Source: Halosimplex halobium (GTDB lineage Archaea > Halobacteriota > Halobacteria > Halobacteriales > Haloarculaceae). From it: 64,000 nucleotides of DNA. The notes under the pieces are model-generated. The model was not told the origin of the DNA, did not search any database, and saw only the letters and a program-made list of their open reading frames with translations. Shown here piece by piece: positions 1 through 7,291 of this stretch. Each line of letters opens with the position of its first letter. Within the stretch, counting starts at the first letter, position 1. Made by a program: the position numbers and the translations under genes. The stretch is from positions 22,368 through 86,367 of the forward strand of contig NZ_JBLKNX010000022.1 in assembly GCF_051414055.1 (NCBI RefSeq). The letters run 5' to 3'.

Positions 1-36
1 CGCCGTGCGCGGGGAGCGACGCCGGACGGACTGGTC

Positions 37-408
37 TCACTCGGCGGCCCCGGGGTCACTGGGGAGCGTGGCCGCGAGCCGCTCGGCGACCGTCGGGCTG
101 ACCAGCCCGGCCAGCTCCATCGCCTCCGTCTCGTGGTCGTCGAGGTCGAGGACGCCCCGGAAGAACCACGAGACGGTCACGTACGTCTCGTGTAACTCTT
201 CGGCCCGCTCGCGGCCCGCCTCGGTCAGTGTCACGCCCTCGTAGGGCTCGTAGTCGACCAGCCCGTCGTCGGCGAGCCGCTGGCACATCTCCGTCGCCGA
301 CGCCGGCGACCTGTCGAGCATCTCCGCGAGGGTCCCCGGCGGGACCGGCGGACTGCGCCGGTGTTCCGCGATGTAGATGGCCAGGAGGTACTGGGGAACC
401 CCGCTCAT
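37..408 (-). CDS. DtxR/MntR-family metal-dependent transcriptional regulator
   Basis: A 123-residue winged-helix repressor. Residues about 1-65 form the DtxR-type N-terminal DNA-binding domain (start MSGVPQYLLAIYIAEHR, then an HTH around SPASATEMCQRLADDGLV). The rest, with acidic and histidine residues (HETYV, DDHETEAMELAG), fits the metal-binding and dimerisation region. There is no C-terminal SH3/FeoA domain, so it is shorter than bacterial DtxR (about 226 aa) but normal for short archaeal members. Such proteins repress iron or manganese uptake when loaded with metal. A 14-bp palindrome like a DtxR box lies about 67 bp upstream, suggesting autoregulation. The neighbouring heme-synthesis-like genes make an iron role attractive, but the metal is not readable from the sequence. 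Confidence 0.85.
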   Translation of the reverse strand: MSGVPQYLLAIYIAEHRRSPPVPPGTLAEMLDRSPASATEMCQRLADDGLVDYEPYEGVTLTEAGRERAEELHETYVTVSWFFRGVLDLDDHETEAMELAGLVSPTVAERLAATLPSDPGAAE

Positions 409-470
409 CCGTCCGGGGCGGGCCCCGCCCTGTCGTCCGTCTCACTCGGTACGGCCGACTGCCGTCGCAT
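405..470 (-). CDS. Possible 21-codon leader ORF coupled to the DtxR-type regulator
   Basis: An ATG-initiated ORF of 21 residues (starting MRRQSAVPSETDD) whose TGA stop overlaps the regulator's ATG as ATGA. Its start lies about 25 nt downstream of a TATA-like TTTATG (498-493 on the minus strand) and just after the palindromic operator, exactly where a leaderless haloarchaeal transcript should begin. The peptide resembles nothing known. Its likely role, if translated, is to carry ribosomes to the regulator start. Transcription and translation are inferred. Confidence 0.35.
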   Translation of the reverse strand: MRRQSAVPSETDDRAGPAPDG

Positions 471-474
471 GGGA

Positions 475-488
475 TTAGGCTAGCCTAA
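475..488 (-). promoter_or_regulatory. DtxR-box-like operator (TTAGGCTAGCCTAA)
   Basis: A perfect 14-bp palindrome made of TTAGGCT and its reverse complement. It resembles the core of bacterial DtxR/IdeR boxes, which contain TTAGG...CCTAA half-sites. It sits between a TATA-like element (493-498, minus strand) and the expected transcription start near 470, so a bound repressor would block transcription of the regulator. From 499 to 709 nothing further was recognised; that stretch lies downstream of the convergently placed radical SAM gene end. Confidence 0.75.
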
Positions 489-709
489 ATCGCATAAAGA
501 GGTTCCGGATTTTAGGGCGGCCGAAACTGCGGTGGTGCCGTCGCGGAGGCCAGACAGCGCCCTGTGAGCCGGTTCGGACGCGCTATCGGGCGTCAGCGGC
601 GCCGTGCTCGCGGATGAGTGGAGGCGCAGTTCTACCGGCGATGTTCGATTCGATATCGCGGATAACGGTATATCGGTCGTGCGGACGACGCCGACAGCCG
701 GGGAGTCCG

Positions 710-1924
710 TCAGTCCGCGGCGCCCGGAACGCCCGTCTCGCCGTCGATTCCGCGCTCTTCGGGCGTGAGATAACACTGCGGGTCGGGGCCGAACGGGTCG
801 TCGCCGTCGGACAGCGCCCGCAGCCGCGAGGCGCCCCGGCAGATGTCCTGGTACTGGCAGTCGGCACAGCGGCCGGTGAGGTGCTCCTCGCGTTCGCGCA
901 GCGCGCCCAGCAGCGGGTTCGACTCGTCGGTCCAGATGTCGCCGAACGGGCGGTCGCGGACGTTGCCCAGCGAGTAGCCCTGCCAGAACTGCGTGAGGTG
1001 GACGTTGCCCTGGTAGTCCACGTCCGCGACCCGCTCGCCCGTCGGGTCGCCGCCGTTCTCCAGGAGGTAGCCGTGGATCCGGTCGGCCATCGCCTCGCCC
1101 AGTTCCCGGCGGGCGTACTCGACGAGGTAGCCCGCGTCGGCGTAGTTACCCACCAGCAGCGTCTCGATCTCGTGGCCGTCGTCGTGGTACTCGCGGGTCA
1201 GCTCACAGACCCGGCGGACCGCCTCGCGGCGCTCGTCGGGGGTCAGGTCCACGTCCTGGATGTCCGCGCCGCGACCGCCGTAGTCGAGGTGGTAGAAACA
1301 GAAGCGGTCGACGCCGCGGTCGGCCAGCAGGTCCACCACGTCCGCCAGGTCGTCGGCGTTGTGGCGGGTGATCGTGTAGCGGAGGCCGGTCTTCAGTCCG
1401 GCAGCCTGGGAGGCCTCGATGCCCGCCAGCGCGCGCTCGAAGGCGCCCTCCTGGCCGCGGAAGGCGTCGTTGCGCTCGGGCATCCCGTCGACGGAGACGC
1501 CGACGTACTTGAGTCCCGCCTCGCGGAGTCGTTCGGCGCGCTCCTCGGTCAGCAGCGTCCCGTTCGTCGAGAGGACGGGGCGAAGCCCGGCGTCACTGGC
1601 GTGGGCGACCAGTTCGACCAGGTCCTCCCGGGCCAGCGGCTCGCCGCCCGAGAAGAGCACCACGGGCGCGCCGAACTCGGCGAGTTCGTCGAGGAACTGC
1701 TTGCCCTCCGCGGTGGTCATCTCGCCCGGGGCGGGTTCCGTCTCGGCGGCCGCGTAGCAGTGGTCGCAGTAGAGGTTGCACTGCTTCGTGCAGTTCCAGA
1801 CGACAACCGGCCGGCGCTGTTTGCGCTCGCGGATCTGCTCTTTCTCGGACTCGTCGGCGGCGTCGTAGCGAAGCCCGTCGCCCTCCGCGTCCAGGTCACA
1901 GAGGAGCTTGCTGACCGATATCAC
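710..1924 (-). CDS. ahbC: Radical SAM/SPASM protein, AhbC-like (12,18-didecarboxysiroheme deacetylase)
   Basis: 404 residues with a canonical radical SAM cluster motif C49-x3-C53-x2-C56 (CNLYCDHC), a GGEP motif at 93-96 and a C-terminal SPASM-like cysteine set (C353, C356, C362, C384). The opening MISVSKLLC, the PVVVWN strand before the cluster, FCFYHLDYGGRG and FWQGYSLGNVRDRPFGDIW match my memory of archaeal AhbC. That enzyme converts 12,18-didecarboxysiroheme to iron-coproporphyrin in the siroheme-dependent heme pathway used by haloarchaea. The start is a GTG that overlaps the TGA of the upstream PaaB-like gene, so the two are translationally coupled. The AhbC assignment is family-level; another SPASM maturase is possible. 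Confidence 0.72.
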   Translation of the reverse strand: MISVSKLLCDLDAEGDGLRYDAADESEKEQIRERKQRRPVVVWNCTKQCNLYCDHCYAAAETEPAPGEMTTAEGKQFLDELAEFGAPVVLFSGGEPLAREDLVELVAHASDAGLRPVLSTNGTLLTEERAERLREAGLKYVGVSVDGMPERNDAFRGQEGAFERALAGIEASQAAGLKTGLRYTITRHNADDLADVVDLLADRGVDRFCFYHLDYGGRGADIQDVDLTPDERREAVRRVCELTREYHDDGHEIETLLVGNYADAGYLVEYARRELGEAMADRIHGYLLENGGDPTGERVADVDYQGNVHLTQFWQGYSLGNVRDRPFGDIWTDESNPLLGALREREEHLTGRCADCQYQDICRGASRLRALSDGDDPFGPDPQCYLTPEERGIDGETGVPGAAD

Positions 1925-2316
1925 GCGTCCTCACCCCTGGCGGGGGTCGCTTCGACCGATCCGTCGGTCGCCCCGGTCGATCCGTCGGTCTCGCCGTCGC
2001 CGGCCCGGTCCGAGAGGGCGACGCCGTCGGCGGCGAACCGCCGGGTCTCGTCGGCGGGGCAGAGCCACAGCGTCTCGGCGCTCCAGCCGAACAGCCGTGC
2101 GGCCTGTTCGCGGGCGATCTCGGCCGAGGGGGCGCTGACGCTGCCGGCGTGGGTCAGGGGCTCGCCGGACTCCTCACGGACGAACAGCTCCCACTCACGG
2201 GTCACGTCGCCGCGGGGCGCGTCGACCGTCGCGTCGAGGGCGCCGTCACCCGGAACAGGGTCGTCAGAGTCGGGGTCGGGGTCGGACATATCGGACGGGA
2301 CGGACTCGCCCTTCAT
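1921..2316 (-). CDS. PaaB-like small radical-SAM partner (Htur_1727-type)
   Basis: 131 residues. An acidic, disordered N-terminus (about 40 aa) leads into a compact domain (REWELFVREESGEPLTHAGS, then AREQAARLFGWSAETLWLCPADETRRF) resembling PaaB, the small subunit of phenylacetyl-CoA oxygenase, and then an acidic low-complexity tail. Haloarchaeal proteins of this shape are catalogued as Htur_1727-family partners of radical SAM enzymes. It is coupled to the AhbC-like gene by a GTGA overlap. It could be a scaffold or substrate-delivery partner, or a candidate modified peptide. The start is uncertain: a TATA-like element near 2332 would place transcription initiation inside the first codons, favouring the ATG at 2289. 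Confidence 0.65.
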   Translation of the reverse strand: MKGESVPSDMSDPDPDSDDPVPGDGALDATVDAPRGDVTREWELFVREESGEPLTHAGSVSAPSAEIAREQAARLFGWSAETLWLCPADETRRFAADGVALSDRAGDGETDGSTGATDGSVEATPARGEDA

Positions 2317-2485
2317 ACCGACTCCACCGTATTTTCAGACACTGGGAACGCGGCCGCCCGCTTAGGTCGAACGGCCCGAACTACGGGGCGATGACCGAGA
2401 TCCGAACCGATCCGCCGGACGCCGCCGAAGGGCGGCAGCAACGGGGCCGAGACCGCCCGATAGCTCGCCGACGGGGGTGGCCCTG

Positions 2486-3619
2486 ATGCGGCCGCCGGTC
2501 GACACCGCCGAGCGGCCGCTCGTGCTCATCTGGGAGGTCACCCAGGCCTGCGAGCTGACCTGTGACCACTGTCGGGCGGACGCCCAGCCGGCCCGCCACC
2601 CCGACGAGCTCTCGACGGCCGAGGGGAAGCAGCTGCTCGACCAGGCGGCCGACTTCGGCGAGCGCCAGCTGGTCGTCCTCTCCGGCGGCGACCCGATGAA
2701 ACGGCCGGATCTGGTGGAACTGGTCGACCACGGGACCGACCGGGGGCTGACCGTTTCCCTGACGCCCAGCGGGACGGACGAACTCGACGCCGACGCCATC
2801 GGTGACCTGGCCGACGCCGGGCTCAAGCGGATGGCCCTGAGCGTGGACGGCGCGACGCCCGAGCGCCACGACGCCTTCCGCGGCGAATCGGGGAGCTTCG
2901 AGGCGACGATGCGGGCCGCGAGACAGGCCCGGCAGGCGGGGATCCCGCTGCAGATCAACACCACGGTCTGCGCCGACACCGTCGAGGACCTGCCGGCGAT
3001 CCGCGACGTGGTAGCCGACCTCGGTGCGGTGCTGTGGAGCGTGTTCTTCCTCGTCCCGGTCGGCCGCGGGCAGGTGCTCGATCCGATCTCCCCCGACCGT
3101 GCCGAGCGGGTCATGGAGTGGCTCGCCGAGGTGGCCGACGAGGCCCCGTTCGGCCTGAAGACGACGGAGGCGCCCCACTACCGCCGGGTCCGCCGACAGG
3201 CGGCCGCCGAGTCCGGGGAGGCCTCGGCGGGGGAGGCGGGTGACGCCCCCACGGACGACGAGAACCGGCGTGCGAGCGTCCTCGCGGGGGACGGCTTCGC
3301 GTTCGTGAGTCACACTGGCGAGGTGTACCCCTCGGGGTTCCTGCCGAAGTCCGCGGGCACGGTGCCCGGGGACCACGTCGCCGAGGTGTACCGCGACTCC
3401 GAACTGTTCACCGCGCTGCGCGACCGCGACGAGCTGCGCGGAAAGTGCGGCGCCTGTCCGTTCCGGAATGTCTGCGGCGGGAGTCGGTCGCGGGCGTACG
3501 CCCACACCGGCGACCCGCTGGCGAGCGACCCGCTCTGCGGGTACGTCCCGCCGGGCTACGACGGCCCGCTCCCCTGGGACGACGCGGGCGAGGCGGTCCG
3601 GGCGGAGGGTCGACCCTGA
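2486..3619 (+). CDS. Radical SAM/SPASM protein, AhbD-like (TIGR04053-type)
   Basis: About 377 residues from the ATG at 2486 (a GTG at 2477 in the same frame is possible). Cluster motif C22-x3-C26-x2-C29 (CELTCDHC), SGGDP in place of GGEP, LSVDGATPERHDAFRG, and a C-terminal SPASM region (GKCGACPFRNVCGG... DPLCGYVP). The pattern APFGLKTTEAPHYRRVRR and SHTGEVYPSGFLPKSAG matches the TIGR04053 family, close to AhbD, which oxidatively decarboxylates Fe-coproporphyrin to heme. The divergent placement opposite the AhbC-like gene supports a heme role. The ATG overlaps the stop of a short upstream ORF (2391-2486) as TGATG. A charged insertion after about residue 235 is a lineage-specific linker. Confidence 0.7.
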   Translation: MRPPVDTAERPLVLIWEVTQACELTCDHCRADAQPARHPDELSTAEGKQLLDQAADFGERQLVVLSGGDPMKRPDLVELVDHGTDRGLTVSLTPSGTDELDADAIGDLADAGLKRMALSVDGATPERHDAFRGESGSFEATMRAARQARQAGIPLQINTTVCADTVEDLPAIRDVVADLGAVLWSVFFLVPVGRGQVLDPISPDRAERVMEWLAEVADEAPFGLKTTEAPHYRRVRRQAAAESGEASAGEAGDAPTDDENRRASVLAGDGFAFVSHTGEVYPSGFLPKSAGTVPGDHVAEVYRDSELFTALRDRDELRGKCGACPFRNVCGGSRSRAYAHTGDPLASDPLCGYVPPGYDGPLPWDDAGEAVRAEGRP

Positions 3620-3655
3620 GCGGCCGGGGTAGGCGCCTGCTCGGCGGACGACCGC

Positions 3656-3669
3656 TCGGATATGTCCGA
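3656..3669. promoter_or_regulatory. Inverted repeat TCGGA-N4-TCCGA
   Basis: Perfect 5-bp arms around TATG, located between the AhbD-like gene and the wHTH gene, 115 bp before the latter. It has the same 5-4-5 architecture and the same TATG centre as the CCGAA-N4-TTCGG sites further along, but different arm bases. It could be a regulator site; no direct evidence. Confidence 0.25.
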
Positions 3670-3783
3670 ATCGTGTGACGTATCCGAGGCGTCGGGAGCG
3701 GACGCTCTCGGCGGGTCGCGGCCGATCGGGCCGATCGTGTGTCGGTGCGATTATAACCGTCGTCGGGTAAGTGGCCGCTAGCA

Positions 3784-4161
3784 ATGGTCCGTGACCCGTT
3801 CGCGGACGACGAGGCGCCGGACCTCCAGGAGGTGCTCGACGCGCTCGACGACCCCGACTGTCGGGCGATCGTCACCGCCCTGGAGGAACCGATGACCGCC
3901 AGCGAAATCTCCGAGGCCAGCGACATCCCCCTCTCGACGACCTACCGGAAGCTCGAACGGCTGGAGGAGGCCCAGCTGCTGTTCGAGGGCACCGAGATCC
4001 GCCCCGACGGCCAGCACGCCAGCATCTACGAGGTCGACTTCGAGGAAGTCGTCATCGCTTTGACCGAGGAGCGAGAGTTCGAAACCGAGATCGCCCGTCG
4101 GCCCCGGACGCCGGACCAGCGGCTCGAATCGCTCTGGTCGGAGGTGCGCAAGGAAACATGA
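3784..4161 (+). CDS. Winged-helix (ArsR-like) transcriptional regulator
   Basis: 125 acidic residues with one winged helix-turn-helix: LDALDDPDCRAIVTALEEPMTASEISEASDIPLSTTYRKLERLEEAQLL (about 16-65) is the typical haloarchaeal ArsR-like wHTH, followed by a wing and a C-terminal helix. A TATA-like TTATAA at 3751-3756 is about 28 nt before the ATG, so the transcript should be leaderless or nearly so. The stop overlaps the start of the following membrane protein gene (ATGA), so the two form an operon. The small membrane partner may be its sensor or target; the ligand is unknown. Confidence 0.8.
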   Translation: MVRDPFADDEAPDLQEVLDALDDPDCRAIVTALEEPMTASEISEASDIPLSTTYRKLERLEEAQLLFEGTEIRPDGQHASIYEVDFEEVVIALTEEREFETEIARRPRTPDQRLESLWSEVRKET

Positions 4162-4499
4162 GCCCACACGCTACACCCGGAACCGTCGTACTCGTCGCGT
4201 TGAAGACCATCACGCTCATCCTCGGCGGGATGATCACCTACTTTTCCTACAAGGCCTACCGTCGGAGCGGCGCCCAGCCGCTGTGGTATCTCGCGGTCGG
4301 GTTCGGGATCGTCACCGCGGGAACGTTCCTGGCAGGCGCCATCGACCAGGCGATACGCTTCTCGCTGTTCGGCGTGAACGTCCCCTTCTTCGGCGGGAAC
4401 GTCGACAACCAGACCGTCGCCGACTTCGCGCTCGCCATCGAGAGCGCGCTGACCGCGGCCGGCTTCGCCGTCATCGTCTACTCGCTGTACTCGGAGTGA
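4158..4499 (+). CDS. Small three-helix membrane protein paired with the wHTH regulator
   Basis: 113 residues with three predicted membrane segments (about 9-31, 42-62 and 89-110) separated by a short basic loop (SYKAYRRSG) and a polar loop. Haloarchaea often carry this membrane protein directly behind a wHTH gene; it belongs to a domain-of-unknown-function family (I believe DUF7521). It overlaps the regulator by 4 bp, indicating co-translation. A role as membrane sensor or anti-regulator is inference from context. Confidence 0.7.
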   Translation: MSPHATPGTVVLVALKTITLILGGMITYFSYKAYRRSGAQPLWYLAVGFGIVTAGTFLAGAIDQAIRFSLFGVNVPFFGGNVDNQTVADFALAIESALTAAGFAVIVYSLYSE

Positions 4500-4871
4500 G
4501 GCTGTCGGGGCCCGACTTCCGGTCCCGATGTGACCGTTTTACTCCCGTGGGAGCGGGTGGCGTGTACATCTGCCCATCCTTGCACTCTCGGACGGAGTGA
4601 CCACGTCGGCGCCGGGCCGACGAGGTGCCGCGACACGTTACATAGGCCGCAGATCCGGTCGCCAGCCATCTCATCTCCCGAACGGCCGTGGACCGTCGAT
4701 ATATTGTATGACGCTATATCGAACGCGGTCGCCGAGATTTCGAAATCGCTCTCGCATCGCGGGCGTTCACCACGTACGGTTACTCACACCCGGACGGCCC
4801 GCCTGGAACCGCCGACCCGCGGCATTTTTGTACGATAACTGGAATTATCTCCCCATGGAGTGTGGGATGCG
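4500..4871. other. Intergenic, 372 bp, no gene seen
   Basis: No ORF with haloarchaeal character. The stretch includes several AT-rich patches (a T run near 4536, GATATATTG near 4697, ATTTTTGTACGATAA near 4824) that could be termination or promoter elements. The only placed element is AATTAT at 4843-4848, about 27 nt before the ATG at 4872. Confidence 0.4.
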
Positions 4872-5471
4872 ATGTCACTAGCAGAGATTCAGCGACCGAC
4901 GAGTCGGCGTGAACGATACCGCTTCATGGCCCTGGCCGCGTCGAAGCCGTTCGCGGTCGGGGCGGTCCTCGTGCCCCTGTTGTTACCCGTGGTGGGGTAC
5001 CTCTCGGGCGACGTCCGGGTGATGTTCACCGTCCACCTGTTCCTGGGCGCCTTCTGGTTCGGGACCGCGGTCCTCGGTGCGGTCGTCCTCGGCCCCGTCA
5101 TGGGGAGCCTCTCCGAGGAGGCGAACGTCGAGTTCGCCGAGGGGTTCGTCCCGCGGATGAACCTGCTCATGGAGCCGGTCTCGGTCGGGGTCGTCGGATC
5201 CGGGATCGGCCTCGCCGGGATGATGGGCCTGTGGGCGTCGCCGACGCCGTCGCTGTGGGCGGCGCTCGGTCTCGCCGTCGCGCTGCTCGTCCTCGGGTTC
5301 GGGCCGCTGCACAAGTTTACGGCGGGCATGTTCGACGAGATCGCCGCCGAGGACACCGACCACGAGCGACTCGCCGCCCTCAACAGGAAGTACGGCATGC
5401 TGAGCATGGTCGAACTGCTGCTCATGGTCGCCATCGTCGCGACCATGTCCGGTCTGCGCTGGGGGTTCTGA
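4872..5471 (+). CDS. Polytopic membrane protein of unknown function
   Basis: 199 residues from ATG 4872 (an in-frame GTG at 4860 exists, but a TATA-like AATTAT at 4843-4848 places the leaderless start at 4872). About five membrane helices: residues 24-43, 52-76, 105-125, 132-150 and the C-terminal 175-195. The loop GPLHKFTAGMFDEIAAEDTDHERLAALNRKYG carries most of the charge. The layout resembles DUF2269/CopD-like integral membrane proteins, but no signature residues allow a firm family. It stands alone between convergent and unrelated genes. Confidence 0.6.
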   Translation: MSLAEIQRPTSRRERYRFMALAASKPFAVGAVLVPLLLPVVGYLSGDVRVMFTVHLFLGAFWFGTAVLGAVVLGPVMGSLSEEANVEFAEGFVPRMNLLMEPVSVGVVGSGIGLAGMMGLWASPTPSLWAALGLAVALLVLGFGPLHKFTAGMFDEIAAEDTDHERLAALNRKYGMLSMVELLLMVAIVATMSGLRWGF

Positions 5472-5599
5472 CGCGGCTACCGCCGACCCGTCGGGTCGCG
5501 GGGTCGCCGACGGAGACAGGGTCCGCGAACAGTCGGGGGCGCCTGCGATGATCGGGGCGTACTCGACAGGGAAGGGACGAACGGGGCCCGGACGGGAGG

Positions 5600-7291
5600 T
5601 CAGTACTCGTAGACGACCGCCTCGAACGGGCGGAAGGTCGCGCCGACGGGGTCGGCCGGGGGGTCGTCGCAGTTAGCGAGCAGGACCTCGGTGTCGCCCG
5701 CGGCGAAATCATCGGGTTCGAAGGTCGCCCGCTCGTCCGACCAGTTGCAGACGACGAGTCGGCGCTCGCCGTCGAGCGTCCGGTTGAACGCGAAGAACTG
5801 GTCGTGGTCGGGGACGAGCGGGTCGTAGTCGCCGTAGACGAACACGGGGTCGTCGTCCCGGAGGTCGATCAGCCGGCGGTAGTGGTGGAAGACCGACTCG
5901 TCGTCGGCGCGGGCGGCCGCGGCGTTGACCTCGGTGTAGTTGTCGTTGACGGGCAGCCAGGGGTCGCCGTCAGTGAAGCCGGCCCGCTCGTCGTCGCTCC
6001 ACTGCATCGGCGTGCGGGCGTGGTCGCGGCTGCGGTAGTTGACCGCCTCGCGCACGTCGTCGAACGAATCGACGGTCCCCGCGTCGAGCATGTCTTCGAC
6101 GAGGCCGACCGTCATCGCGTCGTCGATCTCTCCCAGGCTCTCGAACTCGGTGTTGGTCATCCCGAGCTCCTGACCCTGGTAGAGGTAGGGGGTGCCACGC
6201 ATCGTCAGCAGGAAGGTGGCGATACACTTCGCCGACCGGCGCCGCTCCGACTCGTCGCCGAACCGCGAGACGATCCGCGGGTGGTCGTGGTTGCCGAGGA
6301 AGAGCGCTTCCCAGGCGGGTTCGGCGACCGCCCGCTGGTTGCGGGTCATCAGCTCCTTGAACTCGGGGAGGCTCCACTCGCCCCAGTTGTCGTCGGTCCA
6401 GTCGTCGGCCTGGTCGACGTCGAGGTGGTCGAAGTGGAACACCATGTCCAGACAGTCGCCCCGCTGGACGAACTCGCGGGCGTCGTCGGCGTCGGCGCCG
6501 CCCATCTCCCCGGCGGACATCGCCTCCTCGGGCACGACCGCGCCGAGTTCGTCGAGGAACTCGCCCAGCCGCGGGCCGAAGGTGTAGTGCTCCGACCCCA
6601 GCGGCCCCTCCTCGTCGGGGTCGCCGTCGGGGTAGCCCTCGGTCTTCGAGAGGTGGCTGATGGCGTCCATGCGGAAGCCGTCGATCCCCTTCTCGACCCA
6701 CCAGGAGACGATGTCTTTGACCGCCTCGCGCACGTCGGGGTTGCGCCAGTTCAGGTCGGGCTGGTTCTCGTTGAAGACGTGGAGGTACCACGCCTCCCGC
6801 TGGTCGTCCCACGACCACGCCGACCCGCCGAACAGCGACTCCCAGTTGTTCGGGGGTTCGTCGGGCGACCCCTCGACCCAGTGGTAGTAGTCGGCGTACT
6901 CCCCGTCCTCGCGGCGCGAGCGCTGGAACCACTCGTGTTCGCTGGAGGTGTGGTTGACGACCAGGTCCATGATGAGCTTCATGTCCCGGTCGTGGAGTTC
7001 GTCGCGCAGGCGCTCCCAGTCGGCCATGTCGCCGAACTCCTCGTTGATGGCCCGGTAGTCGCGGATGTCGTAGCCGTTGTCGTGGTTCGGCGAGTCGTAG
7101 ACGGGCGAGAGCCACACCACGTCGACGCCCAGCTCGTCGAGGTAGTCGACGCGCTCGGTGATACCGGGGATGTCCCCGACCCCGTCGCCGTCGCTGTCCG
7201 CGAAGCTCCGCGGGTAGACCTGATAGACGACTGCTTCTTTCCACCACTCTCGGTCGATGCGACGCTCCTGTGTCTGTCGCTGCCCTGTCAT
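5600..7291 (-). CDS. GH13 alpha-glucosidase / oligo-1,6-glucosidase
   Basis: 563 residues from ATG 7291, which overlaps the TGA of the upstream paralogue (ATGA). All GH13 catalytic motifs are present: DLVVNH (109-114), GFRMD with nucleophile D209, acid/base E262 in SAGEMGG, and NHD at 334-336. The opening WWKEAVVYQVYPRSFADSDGDGVGDIPGI is diagnostic of the intracellular alpha-glucosidase/oligo-1,6-glucosidase subfamily, as is its length. No signal peptide, so it should hydrolyse imported oligosaccharides in the cytoplasm. The residue after the nucleophile is Ala, whereas isomaltases usually have Val and maltases Thr, so linkage preference is open. Second gene of a two-gene operon. Confidence 0.9.
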   Translation of the reverse strand: MTGQRQTQERRIDREWWKEAVVYQVYPRSFADSDGDGVGDIPGITERVDYLDELGVDVVWLSPVYDSPNHDNGYDIRDYRAINEEFGDMADWERLRDELHDRDMKLIMDLVVNHTSSEHEWFQRSRREDGEYADYYHWVEGSPDEPPNNWESLFGGSAWSWDDQREAWYLHVFNENQPDLNWRNPDVREAVKDIVSWWVEKGIDGFRMDAISHLSKTEGYPDGDPDEEGPLGSEHYTFGPRLGEFLDELGAVVPEEAMSAGEMGGADADDAREFVQRGDCLDMVFHFDHLDVDQADDWTDDNWGEWSLPEFKELMTRNQRAVAEPAWEALFLGNHDHPRIVSRFGDESERRRSAKCIATFLLTMRGTPYLYQGQELGMTNTEFESLGEIDDAMTVGLVEDMLDAGTVDSFDDVREAVNYRSRDHARTPMQWSDDERAGFTDGDPWLPVNDNYTEVNAAAARADDESVFHHYRRLIDLRDDDPVFVYGDYDPLVPDHDQFFAFNRTLDGERRLVVCNWSDERATFEPDDFAAGDTEVLLANCDDPPADPVGATFRPFEAVVYEY

